Assembly: GCA_944389945.1 (NCBI GenBank)
Contig: CALXOF010000008.1
Coordinates: forward strand, 42,526-106,525
Length of the DNA stretch: 64,000 nucleotides
Direction of reading: 5' to 3'
Source of the DNA: an uncultured Kiritimatiellota bacterium
GTDB lineage: Bacteria > Verrucomicrobiota > Kiritimatiellia > RFP12 > DVOR01
The notes beneath the pieces are model-generated. The model ran no database searches, was not told the origin of the DNA, and saw nothing but the letters and a program-made list of their open reading frames with translations. Of this stretch, positions 1 through 9,370 are shown one piece after another. Both the position numbers and the translations under genes were made by a program. How positions within the stretch are numbered: the first letter of the stretch is position 1; the number at the start of each line of letters is the position of its first letter.

Positions 1-1
1 C

Positions 2-1519
2 AAGCCCCTCCGTTTCACCCTCATCGCTCCTGATGGCAAGGTCGTGGCCGAATCCGATGTGCCCCTCGCCAACCTCGCCAACCACGGCGACCGCCCCGAG
101 GTTCAGGCCATCGATGCCGATGGCGACTTCGAGACCCGCTACTCCACCACCATGAACGCGTGGTTTCTTTACTACGCCATGCCTCTTGAGGATCATGATG
201 GCTGGATTCTTCGCGCCTCCCTCCCCACCGCCGCCGTTGATGCCGCCATCGACCAGGTTCGTATGACCGTCATCCTCGCCCTCTGCGCCGGCCTCATCGT
301 CGCCGTCGCCCTCTTCCTCTACCTCTTCTTCCGCGTCCGCCCGCACTTCAACGCCCTCCAGTCCTCCGCCGTCGCCATCGCCCGCGGCCACCTCGACACC
401 CCCATCGACGTCCCCCGCAACGGGCCCCTCCGCGAGCTCGCCAAGGCCATCGCCGTCATGGGCCGCCAGCTCCGCAACCGCATTGACGAGCTCCGCCGTG
501 AGCGCGACGACTTCGACACCCTCTTCAACACCCTCCGCGAGCCCCTCCTCCTCGTCGCCCCCAACGGTAACATCCTCCGCTCCAACCGCGCCGCCGCCGA
601 CCTCTTCGGCGAGGCCGTCGCCACCCCCGGCTTCCGCATCGAGCGCACCGCTTGCCCCGAGCTCATCGCCTACGTCCGCGGCGCCTTCACCGAGCCCACC
701 CTCCACGGCCGCGAGATTCCCTTCGATGACGGCGGCACCCCTCGCGCCCTCCTCGCCCACGCCGTCCGCATGGAGCGCGAAGGCACCCTCTGCATCCTCG
801 TTCTCCTCACCGACCTCACCGACCTCCGCCGTCTCGAGTCCTTCCGTTCCGACTTCGTCGCCAACGTCTCTCACGAGATCAAGACGCCCCTCGCCGCCAT
901 CCTCTCCACCGTCGAGACCCTCACCGAACTCCAGCTTGACGACGCCGGGCGCAAGCACTGCCTCGACATCCTCACCCGTCAGGCCCGCCGTCTCAACGAT
1001 CTCGTCCAGGACATTCTCTCCCTGGCCGCCATCGAGCGCCGTCAGACCGCCGGCACCAAGGACTTCACCGAGATTCGCCTCGATTCCCTCGCCACCGATG
1101 CCATCGCCCTCGAGCAGGACGATGCCGACCGCGCCGGCGTCAAACTCCTCACCGAGCCCGCCTCCCTCCCGGCCGTGACCGTCCGCGGCGACGCCCACCT
1201 CCTCGAGCAGTCCCTCGTCAACCTCCTCTCCAACGCCCTGCGCCACTCCGGTTCCCCCACCGTCACCCTCGGCCTCCAGGTTGAGGACGGCCACGCCGTC
1301 ATCACCGTCGCCGACCAGGGCTGCGGCATTGCCACCGAACACCTCTCTCGCCTCTTCGAGCGCTTCTACCGCGTCCATCAGGACCGTTCCCGCGAGAAGG
1401 GCGGCACCGGCCTCGGCCTCGCCATCGTCAAGCACATCGCCCTTCTGCACCACGGCTCCGTCGAGGTGCACTCCACCCTGGGCGAAGGCACCGTCTTCAC
1501 CCTCCGCCTCCCCCTCTGA
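2..1519 (+). CDS. PhoR-like membrane sensor histidine kinase, 5' end cut off by window edge
   Basis: Inner-membrane two-component sensor kinase. The reading frame is already open at base 2, so the true start lies left of the window; the GTG at 44 is only an internal codon. Visible order: extracytoplasmic sensor remainder (LIAPDGKVVAES, typical of PhoR-type sensors), one membrane segment at about bases 260-330, a HAMP-like segment, a PAS-like region (about 500-820), the phospho-acceptor H box SHEIKTPLAAI (His codon at about 872), N box NLLSNALRHS, G1 DQGCGIA, F box FERFYR and G2 GGTGLGLAI. All catalytic motifs are intact. A cognate response regulator would be expected just upstream, outside the window; phosphate sensing is inferred from family resemblance only. 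Codons end almost exclusively in C, unlike the neighbouring genes. Confidence 0.93.
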   Translation, partial: KPLRFTLIAPDGKVVAESDVPLANLANHGDRPEVQAIDADGDFETRYSTTMNAWFLYYAMPLEDHDGWILRASLPTAAVDAAIDQVRMTVILALCAGLIVAVALFLYLFFRVRPHFNALQSSAVAIARGHLDTPIDVPRNGPLRELAKAIAVMGRQLRNRIDELRRERDDFDTLFNTLREPLLLVAPNGNILRSNRAAADLFGEAVATPGFRIERTACPELIAYVRGAFTEPTLHGREIPFDDGGTPRALLAHAVRMEREGTLCILVLLTDLTDLRRLESFRSDFVANVSHEIKTPLAAILSTVETLTELQLDDAGRKHCLDILTRQARRLNDLVQDILSLAAIERRQTAGTKDFTEIRLDSLATDAIALEQDDADRAGVKLLTEPASLPAVTVRGDAHLLEQSLVNLLSNALRHSGSPTVTLGLQVEDGHAVITVADQGCGIATEHLSRLFERFYRVHQDRSREKGGTGLGLAIVKHIALLHHGSVEVHSTLGEGTVFTLRLPL

Positions 1520-1558
1520 GGCGATTTCTTCCTCTTCTCTCAATCCACCTCAACCCCA

Positions 1559-1590
1559 GGCCTCGAGACCCACCAGTCTCGGGGCTTTTC
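1559..1590 (+). terminator. intrinsic terminator after the sensor kinase
   Basis: A 9-bp stem (CCTCGAGAC at 1561-1569 with GTCTCGGGG at 1576-1584, one G-U pair, loop CCACCA) extended by one G-C pair and followed by CTTTT. It lies 40 bases after the kinase stop. Confidence 0.75.
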
Positions 1591-1616
1591 ATTGATTGAT
1601 GAGGCGCTGAGCAAGC

Positions 1617-1765
1617 CCCCAAAAACACCCCTAGAACCTCCCTTCGCGGACCCTTAAGGGTTTCGGGTCGGACCACTATAGGGTCTCGACCTCGACCACT
1701 ATAGGGATTGACCTCGGACCACTATAGGGTCTCAAAACGTCCCCTTACGGACCTCCACAGAAGGG
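1617..1765 (-). repeat. 23-bp-period palindrome cassette, copy 1
   Basis: Four palindromic cores at 1653 (CTTAAG), 1676, 1699 and 1722 (CTATAG), each exactly 23 bp from the next and each embedded in GACC-core-GGTC-like arms. The orientation is inverted relative to the copies near 42462 and 53995: read on the minus strand the order is three CTATAG sites followed by the CTTAAG site, as in those copies. Flanks also match (CTGTGGAGG on one side, CGCGAAGGGAG on the other, minus strand). The rest of the 1520-2246 gap is occupied by this cassette and the hairpin composite that follows. Confidence 0.85.
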
Positions 1766-1920
1766 GCGAGGGTTGAGGCCAATACGGTCCGGGGAAGTTT
1801 CCACGAAGACACGAAGGAACGCAAGGGCCTGGGCACTTCACCGTTCGGCCCTTCGGGCCTCACTATCGTGCCCATCCCTTGCGTTTCTAGTGTTTGTCGG
1901 GAGGCATCATCCCTCGTACC

Positions 1921-2129
1921 TGGCACGTCGCAGACGTGCCTGCGGGTGCAGGGGGTGTTTCCCCCTGCCGGGGTGTGGGGCAGCGCCCCACAGCTTTCTA
2001 ATCAGCTAATCAACCAATCAGCCAAATCCTTTGTGTCCTTCGTGTTCTTTGTGATTTTCAATCATTCTGGAAGTCCTGCCGGCGGTAGCCGGCTCCAAAT
2101 CTGCCTTAATCTGCGAAATCTGCGGTTCC
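1921..2129 (+). repeat. multi-hairpin composite intergenic repeat, copy A
   Basis: Consecutive perfect hairpins: GGCACGTC-gca-GACGTGCC (about 1922-1940), GCAGGGGG-tgttt-CCCCCTGC (about 1948-1970) and GTGGGGC-agc-GCCCCAC (about 1975-1992). Then AATCA-rich DNA, TTTGTGTCCTTCGTGTTC, a CCGGC-ggta-GCCGG hairpin (2067-2095) and a GCAGATT-type triplet repeat (2097-2129, reverse strand). The same block order recurs inverted at 37706-37895. No open reading frame explains the conservation. Confidence 0.65.
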
Positions 2130-2246
2130 AACACTGGCAGTCCGTCTCTGTGTTCCTCTGTTTTCCTCTGTGCCCCCCTGTGTCTACAAAACTTCCCCGG
2201 ACACTATTCGGACAGTATTGATTGGTGCGAACGCGGCGGAGAAATG

Positions 2247-2255
2247 TGCTATAGT
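2247..2255 (+). promoter_or_regulatory. extended -10 promoter of the GH2 gene
   Basis: TATAGT at 2250-2255 directly preceded by TGTGC (2245-2249), giving TGC-TATAGT. No good -35 is seen. It lies 24 bases before the chosen ATG and matches the extended -10 element found before several other genes in this window. Confidence 0.6.
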
Positions 2256-2279
2256 AAGGATAACGAAAGGATGGTGCCC

Positions 2280-5200
2280 ATGAAAGGTACGTTGCTCGCG
2301 ATTGTTGGGAGTTTGGCGTTGACGGCGGTGGCCGCGCCGCCGACGATGAATTTGTCCGGTGAATGGCAGGTGGCGTTGGGCGACGCGAAGCCCGTTGCTG
2401 TAACGTTGCCCGGGACATTGGGTGACGCGAAGTTGGGGCCTGCGGCCGAGAAGGCCGTCTATGGCGCGCTCACGCCGCGTCACCAATATGTCGGCCCGGC
2501 CACCTACACCAAGACCATCACGGTCACGCCGGAGATGACGGGCGACTATGAGCTCTTCATGGAGCGCGTGATGTGGAAGAGCACGGTCACGCTCGATGAT
2601 ACGGCGTTGGGTTCCTGCGATTCCCTTGCCACGCCGCACGTCTATGCCATCCCGGAGCGCTTGCTGACACCCGGCACGCATACGCTGACCATCACCATCG
2701 ACAACTCGCTCATCCATCCCATCGGCGAGAAGAGCCATAGCTATGGCGACTCCATGCAGACGCGTTGGAATGGTGTCATCGGCGAGTTCGCGCTCCGCCC
2801 CCGCAACCCGCTTCGCCAGGCGCGCGTCTTCGCGCCCTTCGGCAACGAGGTGACGGTGCGTCTGCCCAAGTTGTCGCACCCCGTGAACGACACCATCGAG
2901 GGCTTGCAGATTGAGGGCAAGCCCGTTGTGGCCGAGCTTGAGAATGTCCCGGCCGAGATGGTGAAGGCTACGGCCGATACGCTTGTTCTGCGTGTCCCGG
3001 GCGCGAAGCCGTGGAGCGAGTTCGATCCGCAGCTCTACACGCTCGTCCTGCGCTGGAATGGCCTGGAGCACCGCATTCGCTTTGGGTTTCGCTCCTTTGA
3101 GGTCAAGGGCAACCGCCTGTACATGAACGGCAAGCCCTTTTTCGTGCGTGGCAACACCGAGAACTGCCATTTCCCGCTCACGGGCTATCCGGCGATGGAC
3201 AAGGCCGCGTGGTTGCGTATCTTCTCCATCCTCAAGGGCCAGGGCGTGAACCAAATCCGTTGCCACTCGTGGTCCGTGCCGCAGGCGGCCTTCGACGCGG
3301 CGGATGAGCTGGGTCTCTTGGTCTCGCCCGAAATCGTCTGGATTGACGCCAACTGGATGACGCGCGACCACAAGTATCTCAAGGGTATCGGCAAGGGCCC
3401 GAAGGACGTGGATGATTTCATCCACAACGAACTCTTCCGTATTCTTGACGCCTATGGTAATGCGCCCTCTTTCTTCTCCATGAGCGTGGGCAACGAGCTC
3501 GGCGCGGCGGACTTCAACCTGCTCGGTAAGTGGATGGAGGAATGCCGCGCCTATGACGGCCGCCATCTCTATGCCGCCTCCTCCGCGCGCCAAATCTCCT
3601 CTGGTGATGACTTCTACATTACCCATAACTATCCCGGCGTCGGCATGATGCGTGAGCGCCGCCGCGATGGTACGGACTGGGACTACGAGGACGTCTACCG
3701 CCGCACCAAGCTCCCCACCATCGCCCACGAAATCGGCCAGTGGCCTGTCTTCCCCAATTTTGACCGCGAGATTCCCAAGTACACCGGCATCCTCCGCCCC
3801 TGGAACCTGGAGAACCTCCGCGAGGACAGCGCCAAGGCCGGTGTCCTGCGCTTCAACGACGCCTACGCTCGTGCCTCGCTCATGACCAACCGCCTGATGT
3901 ATAAGGACGAGATTGAGAGCTTCATGCGCACGCCTTCCTGCGCCGGCCTCCAGTTGCTCGGTGTGCAGGACTATTCTGGCCAGGGCGAGGCCCTCATCGG
4001 TTGGCTCGATTCCTTCTATGACGTGAAGCCCGGTGCCGAGCGTGCCGTCCCTGTGGCGGATTACTTCGCGCCCGTCGCCATGCTCGCCCGCTTCCCCAAG
4101 TACACCTGGCGCAGTGACGAGACCTTCACCGCCAAGCTCGTGGTTCATAACTATGGTCCCGAGCCGATCAACGGCCCCTTCGCGTGGTCTATCCCGGCCC
4201 TCGGTCAGAGCGGCTCCTTCGGGCAGACCGTCCAGCCCGGCGCCGTCCAGCAGGTGGGCACGATTTCTTGCACGCTCTCCAACCTCAAGGCCCCGGCCAA
4301 GATTGAGTTGACCTTCGGCGACAACAAGTGGCCGCTCTGGGTCTATCCCGCCGACATCTCCGCCGACGTCCCCGCGGGCGTTACCCTCACCGACGACCCC
4401 GCCGAGGCCAAGGCGGTCCTTGCCAAGGGCGGCCGCGTCCTCTTCGACGCCCACGCTTGCCCCAACCCCAAGGCCACCATCTTCTCCTCCTTCCGTCCCG
4501 TCTACTGGGGCACCACCTGGTTCCCCGGTCAGCGCCAGACGACCCTCGGCATGGTGGTGCAGGACAAGAGCCCCGCCTTTGCAGCCTTCCCCACCGAGGA
4601 TTGGCAGGATTGGCAGTGGCAGCACCTCGTCAACGGCGCCACCACCTTCCGTATCACCGGCGCGAGCGAGGACTTCACGCCGCTGGCGATGCCCATTGTC
4701 GACTTCCACAAGCCCGCGCTCGCCGCGCTCCTCTTCGAGACCGCCGTTGGCCCGGGCAAGCTCCTCGTCTCCGGCGTCGACCTCACGGCGAACCGTCCCG
4801 AGGCCAAGCAGCTCCGCCGTTCCCTCTTGGACTATGTCGCCTCCGATGCCTTCGCGCCCAAGGCCGCCATCGCCGAGAAGGACCTCTGGGGCCTCTTCTA
4901 CGATGCCCGTGCGAACCTCGCGCCGCGTCCCGCCGAATATAAGAATGCGGTCGTCTACATCGAGTGCGCCGCGCTCCTGAATCGGCAGAACCAGGACACC
5001 CCGTGGGAGGCCAAGCGCGACCGCGCCGAGCTCGTCGCCGGCACCTATGCCATCACCGGCCGGGGCCTCCGTACCTGGGCTGACAAGGATGGCAAGTACT
5101 GGGTCGGTGATGACCTCACCATCACCCTCAAGAACTGCTCCAACGTCCGCGGCAAGTTGCTCGTCCGCTTCCGCGACCCCAACAACAACGGCCGTACCGC

Positions 5201-5402
5201 CAAGGGTTCCTTTGACGGCAACCGCTCCTTCAATGTCCCCCGCCATGCCAAGGGTAAGGGTAATCCGGACGGTTCCTACTGGGTGGAGCTCCCCGTGGAC
5301 ATGGAGGACTTCTTGGACGGCAAGCTGGAGCTTCGCATCCAAAAGACCTCCGGCCCCAACTTCATGATTGACCGCCTCATCATCCTCCCCAACGAGGCCT
5401 AA
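2280..5402 (+). CDS. exported glycoside hydrolase family 2-type enzyme (beta-galactosidase/glucuronidase-like)
   Basis: Predicted exported retaining glycosidase of 1040 residues. Start chosen at 2280 because AAAGGA lies 8 bases upstream and because it gives a clean signal peptide (MKGTLLAIVGSLALTAVAA); upstream in-frame ATGs lack this. Residues about 25-190 form the GH2 sugar-binding jelly roll, then an Ig-like domain, then a TIM barrel starting near RLYMNGKPFFVRG. The acid/base Glu is probably E406 in VGNELG and the nucleophile E484 in AHEIGQW. The about 450-residue C-terminal region has no family I can name but includes beta-sandwich-like sequence, as is common in gut-type GH2 enzymes. Substrate cannot be told from sequence. 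Codon use drifts from mixed in the first third to almost all C-ending later. Confidence 0.88.
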   Translation: MKGTLLAIVGSLALTAVAAPPTMNLSGEWQVALGDAKPVAVTLPGTLGDAKLGPAAEKAVYGALTPRHQYVGPATYTKTITVTPEMTGDYELFMERVMWKSTVTLDDTALGSCDSLATPHVYAIPERLLTPGTHTLTITIDNSLIHPIGEKSHSYGDSMQTRWNGVIGEFALRPRNPLRQARVFAPFGNEVTVRLPKLSHPVNDTIEGLQIEGKPVVAELENVPAEMVKATADTLVLRVPGAKPWSEFDPQLYTLVLRWNGLEHRIRFGFRSFEVKGNRLYMNGKPFFVRGNTENCHFPLTGYPAMDKAAWLRIFSILKGQGVNQIRCHSWSVPQAAFDAADELGLLVSPEIVWIDANWMTRDHKYLKGIGKGPKDVDDFIHNELFRILDAYGNAPSFFSMSVGNELGAADFNLLGKWMEECRAYDGRHLYAASSARQISSGDDFYITHNYPGVGMMRERRRDGTDWDYEDVYRRTKLPTIAHEIGQWPVFPNFDREIPKYTGILRPWNLENLREDSAKAGVLRFNDAYARASLMTNRLMYKDEIESFMRTPSCAGLQLLGVQDYSGQGEALIGWLDSFYDVKPGAERAVPVADYFAPVAMLARFPKYTWRSDETFTAKLVVHNYGPEPINGPFAWSIPALGQSGSFGQTVQPGAVQQVGTISCTLSNLKAPAKIELTFGDNKWPLWVYPADISADVPAGVTLTDDPAEAKAVLAKGGRVLFDAHACPNPKATIFSSFRPVYWGTTWFPGQRQTTLGMVVQDKSPAFAAFPTEDWQDWQWQHLVNGATTFRITGASEDFTPLAMPIVDFHKPALAALLFETAVGPGKLLVSGVDLTANRPEAKQLRRSLLDYVASDAFAPKAAIAEKDLWGLFYDARANLAPRPAEYKNAVVYIECAALLNRQNQDTPWEAKRDRAELVAGTYAITGRGLRTWADKDGKYWVGDDLTITLKNCSNVRGKLLVRFRDPNNNGRTAKGSFDGNRSFNVPRHAKGKGNPDGSYWVELPVDMEDFLDGKLELRIQKTSGPNFMIDRLIILPNEA

Positions 5403-5434
5403 GCTCGGGACGCGTCAAGCGTAGCCCAGAAACA

Positions 5435-5470
5435 AAGAAGGCCCTCGGCCACAATGCCGAGGGCCTTCTT
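5435..5470. terminator. bidirectional terminator between GH2 gene and queD
   Basis: Perfect 15-bp inverted repeat AAGAAGGCCCTCGGC (5435-5449) and GCCGAGGGCCTTCTT (5456-5470) with loop CACAAT. It separates two convergent genes and can act in both directions. Confidence 0.9.
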
Positions 5471-5488
5471 ATATCGTTTTGCAGGGGG

Positions 5489-5911
5489 TCAGGAACGATA
5501 GGTTGCTACGGAGGCCGGCGTCTCGCTGACGGAGACCGCCGTCACCGGCAGGCCCCTGTCGCGCAGTTTCTGGAAGAAGTGCGCGGCTAGGCATTCGGAG
5601 GTGCTCCGGTGCGGCAGGTCGTAGACGCGCAGGCCGTGGCGGCGGAGCGTGGCCGCGATGTCGCACTCGACCTCCGACTGCGTGTCGCAGAGGAAGGCAT
5701 GGTCGCAGGGGCCGACAATCTCTTCATTGAGGACGGTCTTGAGCTCCTTGAAGTCCATGACCATGTCCTCGGGCTGGCCTTCGAGCGGGGGGACGTTCCC
5801 AAGCTCGACGGTGACGCGGTAGGTGTGGCCGTGGAGGTTGCGGCACTGGCCGCCGTGTCCGGTGAGGAGGTGGGCGGCGTCAAAGGTGACGGTCTTGGAA
5901 ACGGTGAGCAT
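5489..5911 (-). CDS. queD: 6-carboxy-5,6,7,8-tetrahydropterin synthase (queuosine pathway)
   Basis: 140-residue member of the 6-pyruvoyltetrahydropterin synthase family. It converts dihydroneopterin triphosphate to 6-carboxytetrahydropterin, the QueD step of preQ0/queuosine synthesis in the cytoplasm. Visible motifs: FDAAH with zinc ligand H14, C23 (catalytic Cys) in GQCRNLHGHTYRV with zinc ligands H27 and H29, PCDHAFL and the C-terminal SVSETP. Start at 5911 has AAAGGAA 7 bases upstream. It is the last gene of a leftward operon, 11 bases after the RhlE-like helicase. A second queuosine gene, a QueH fusion, lies at 57199. PTPS-II or folate roles are less likely given that. Confidence 0.92.
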   Translation of the reverse strand: MLTVSKTVTFDAAHLLTGHGGQCRNLHGHTYRVTVELGNVPPLEGQPEDMVMDFKELKTVLNEEIVGPCDHAFLCDTQSEVECDIAATLRRHGLRVYDLPHRSTSECLAAHFFQKLRDRGLPVTAVSVSETPASVATYRS

Positions 5912-5922
5912 GGCGATTCCTT

Positions 5923-7186
<1,264 letters not shown>

Positions 7187-7194
<8 letters not shown>

Positions 7195-8905
7195 GGGGCT
7201 TCCCCTTTCCAAAGGGCTTCTTGCCGAATGGCTTTTTCCCGAAGGATTTGTGTTTGCCGAAGGGCTTGCGGCCCTTGCGCGGACCGCTGTGCAGGTCTTC
7301 GCTCGGGTCGGCGAGGGCGGGGTTCAACGGGCGCCCGTCGAAGTCGGCGTCCTTGAGCGCGGAGAGGACGCGGCGGCCCAGCTCGGCGCGGACGTCGAAG
7401 AAGGCAAACTCGCGCTTGATGGCGATGGCGCCGATGTCCTGCGCCGTGATACCGGCGTGCTCACACGCCAGGCGGACGACCGCGCCCTCGCGCAGACCAT
7501 CCAGCCGCCCCACGTGGAGCATGATGCGCTGGCGTTCGCCGAAGGCCGCGTTGCGTTCGGCGTGGCTGGGCTTCTCCGCGGGGTTGAGGTCCTGCGCGTC
7601 CTCGTAGGCCTCGATGAGGGAGGAGAGGCGGAGCTGGAGCATACGCGCGAGCACCTCTTCGGGCGGGAGCCCGGCCACCATCGGGGTAACGGCGGGGAGG
7701 AGCTCGCGGATGGCAGGGCTGACCTCCGTCACGTTGTGGATTTGCTCGGCCATCCAGAAGACGTGCTTCTGGCGCACCTCGTCGGCGGTCGGGATGGCGC
7801 GCTGCTCGAAACGCAGACCGCAGATTCGCTCGATTAGGCGCAATTTGCCCGCGTCGCGCGGGGTGAAGAGGACGATGGAGACGCCGCTCTTGCCGGCGCG
7901 CGCCGTGCGGCCGCTTCGGTGAGTGTAGACCGCCGGGTCATCGGGCAGATGGTAATGGATGACGTGCGAGATGTCGTCCACGTCCAGCCCGCGCGCCGCC
8001 ACGTCGGTCGCCACCAGGATACGTACGGCTTTCTCGCGGAACTTACGCATCACGGAGTCGCGCTGCGCCTGGGAGAGGTCGCCGTGGAGCGCCTCGGCGT
8101 AGACGCCGTCGTGCATGAGGGCTTCGCTCAGGCGCTGCGTGTCGACGCGCGTGCGGCAGAAGACCAACCCATACATCTCCGGCACAAAGTCGATCACGCG
8201 GCGGAGCGCGTTGTAGCGGTTCCGCTCCGCCACCGCATAGGCATGGTGAGCGATGTTGGCCTGGGCCACATTCCGCTCGCCCACGGTGATTTCGAGCGGA
8301 TCCGTGAGATAACGCTGGGCGATGGCCTCGACCTCCGGCGGCATGGTCGCCGAGAAGAGCCACATTGAGGCCTCCTCCGGCGTCGCCTCCAGAATAAAGG
8401 TCAGTTCGTCGCGGAAGCCCATGTCGAGCATCTCGTCCGCCTCGTCCAGCACGCACACGCGCACGTCGGAGAGGGAGATGGACTCGCGGCGAATCAGGTC
8501 GCAGAGGCGCCCCGGCGTGGCCACCACCACCTGCGCCCCGCGCTCCAACCTGCGGATCTGCTGACCGATGGGCGCGCCGCCGTAACAGGCCGCTACGTGT
8601 ACCTCAGGCAGAAACTTCGCGAAGCGCGCCAGCTCCTCACCAATTTGCAGACACAATTCACGCGTCGGCGCCAGGATGAGCGCCTGCGGCTTCGGCGAGG
8701 ACCTATCAATTCGCGCGAGCAACGGCAATCCATAGGCGCAGGTCTTGCCCGTGCCCGTTGCCGCCAACGCCACGCAATCCGGCGTCGGCTCGGCCAACAG
8801 ACGCGGAATCGCCTCCGCCTGAATCGGCATCGGCTCCGCAAAGCCCAAGCCCTCAATCGCCTTCAGCAACGCCTCGGGCAAACCCAATTCCTGAAAACTC
8901 GCCAT
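7187..8905 (-). CDS. DEAD-box RNA helicase with DbpA-type RNA-binding domain (CsdA/DeaD-like)
   Basis: 572-residue helicase, first gene of the operon with the RhlE-like helicase and queD. Motifs: [25 protein letters not shown] ([13 protein letters not shown]), [13 protein letters not shown]. After the two RecA domains (to about residue 370) come a dimerisation-like segment and a DbpA-type RNA-binding fold ([18 protein letters not shown]), followed by a basic tail built of repeated KPFGK units. This arrangement is typical of cold-shock/ribosome-assembly helicases. Start at 8905 is supported by AGGAAGGAGA 6 bases upstream; further upstream in-frame codons have no ribosome site and would lie on the promoter. 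Confidence 0.93.
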
Positions 8906-8931
8906 GAATCTCCTTCCTAAAAAGTCCGCGT

Positions 8932-8961
8932 AGCATACCAAAAAACGCCGTTCCCTGCCCA
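8932..8961 (-). promoter_or_regulatory. promoter of the helicase-queD operon
   Basis: On the minus strand TTTTGG directly precedes TATGCT (8932-8937), an extended -10 (TGG-TATGCT), with TGGGCA (8956-8961) 18 bases upstream as a weak -35. It lies 26 bases before the start codon. Confidence 0.55.
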
Positions 8962-8985
8962 CATCCACCCCTTTCGCCAAACGAA

Positions 8986-9143
8986 GGAACCGCAGATCTC
9001 GCAGATTTTGAGCAGATTTAGGGTGTGTTACCGCACGCAGGACGCTCTAGGGACACTAGGAGGTTTGGAAGTTTGGTTATGGTGCCCTGTCCTAGTCGCC
9101 CCACTGTAAGTATAAAAGCGTGAACGAAGGTCGGCAATACAAA
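8986..9143 (+). repeat. composite intergenic element ending in AATACAA, copy 1
   Basis: Blocks in order: GGAACCGCAGAT/GCAGATT triplet repeat (8986-9020), TTACCGCACGCAGGACGCTC (9029-9048), TTTGGAAGTTTGG (9064-9076), CCTAGT spacer, GTATAAAAGCG (9110-9120) and the end GGCAATACAAA (9133-9143). The copies at 13541 and 24929 share this order. Coding sequence of the polyvalent protein begins immediately after it, so the element appears to have replaced or interrupted the 5' part of that gene. Confidence 0.7.
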
Positions 9144-9370
9144 CCACGAAGCCGCCACTCGCATTAGTCGACCCCGCAGAGCGACTCGACCCGAAGGCCA
9201 AGAAGGATTGGAACTGGTCCGAGCACCTTGCCAAGCTGGCCTACCAGCAGGAGCAGGAATACGACAAGCTCAGGAAAGAACCGCACGCGCTGACAGAGGA
9301 CAAGCTCAAGGCCGCCAATAACGCCTACAAACTGTACGAGTCCGCCGCGCTATACGCAGCGGAGTCCGGC

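Noticed and set aside
1671..1690. T7-like phage promoter (CACTATAGGG)
   Set aside because: Only the core resembles T7; the TAATACGACT part is absent, the sites are palindromic and repeated every 23 bp.
2184..5342. 1052-codon open frame on the minus strand antisense to the GH2 gene
   Set aside because: Its translation is low-complexity Gly/Glu/Val/Asp sequence with no domains; high GC with C- or G-ending codons keeps the antisense frame free of stops. The plus-strand gene has a signal peptide, ribosome site and catalytic motifs.
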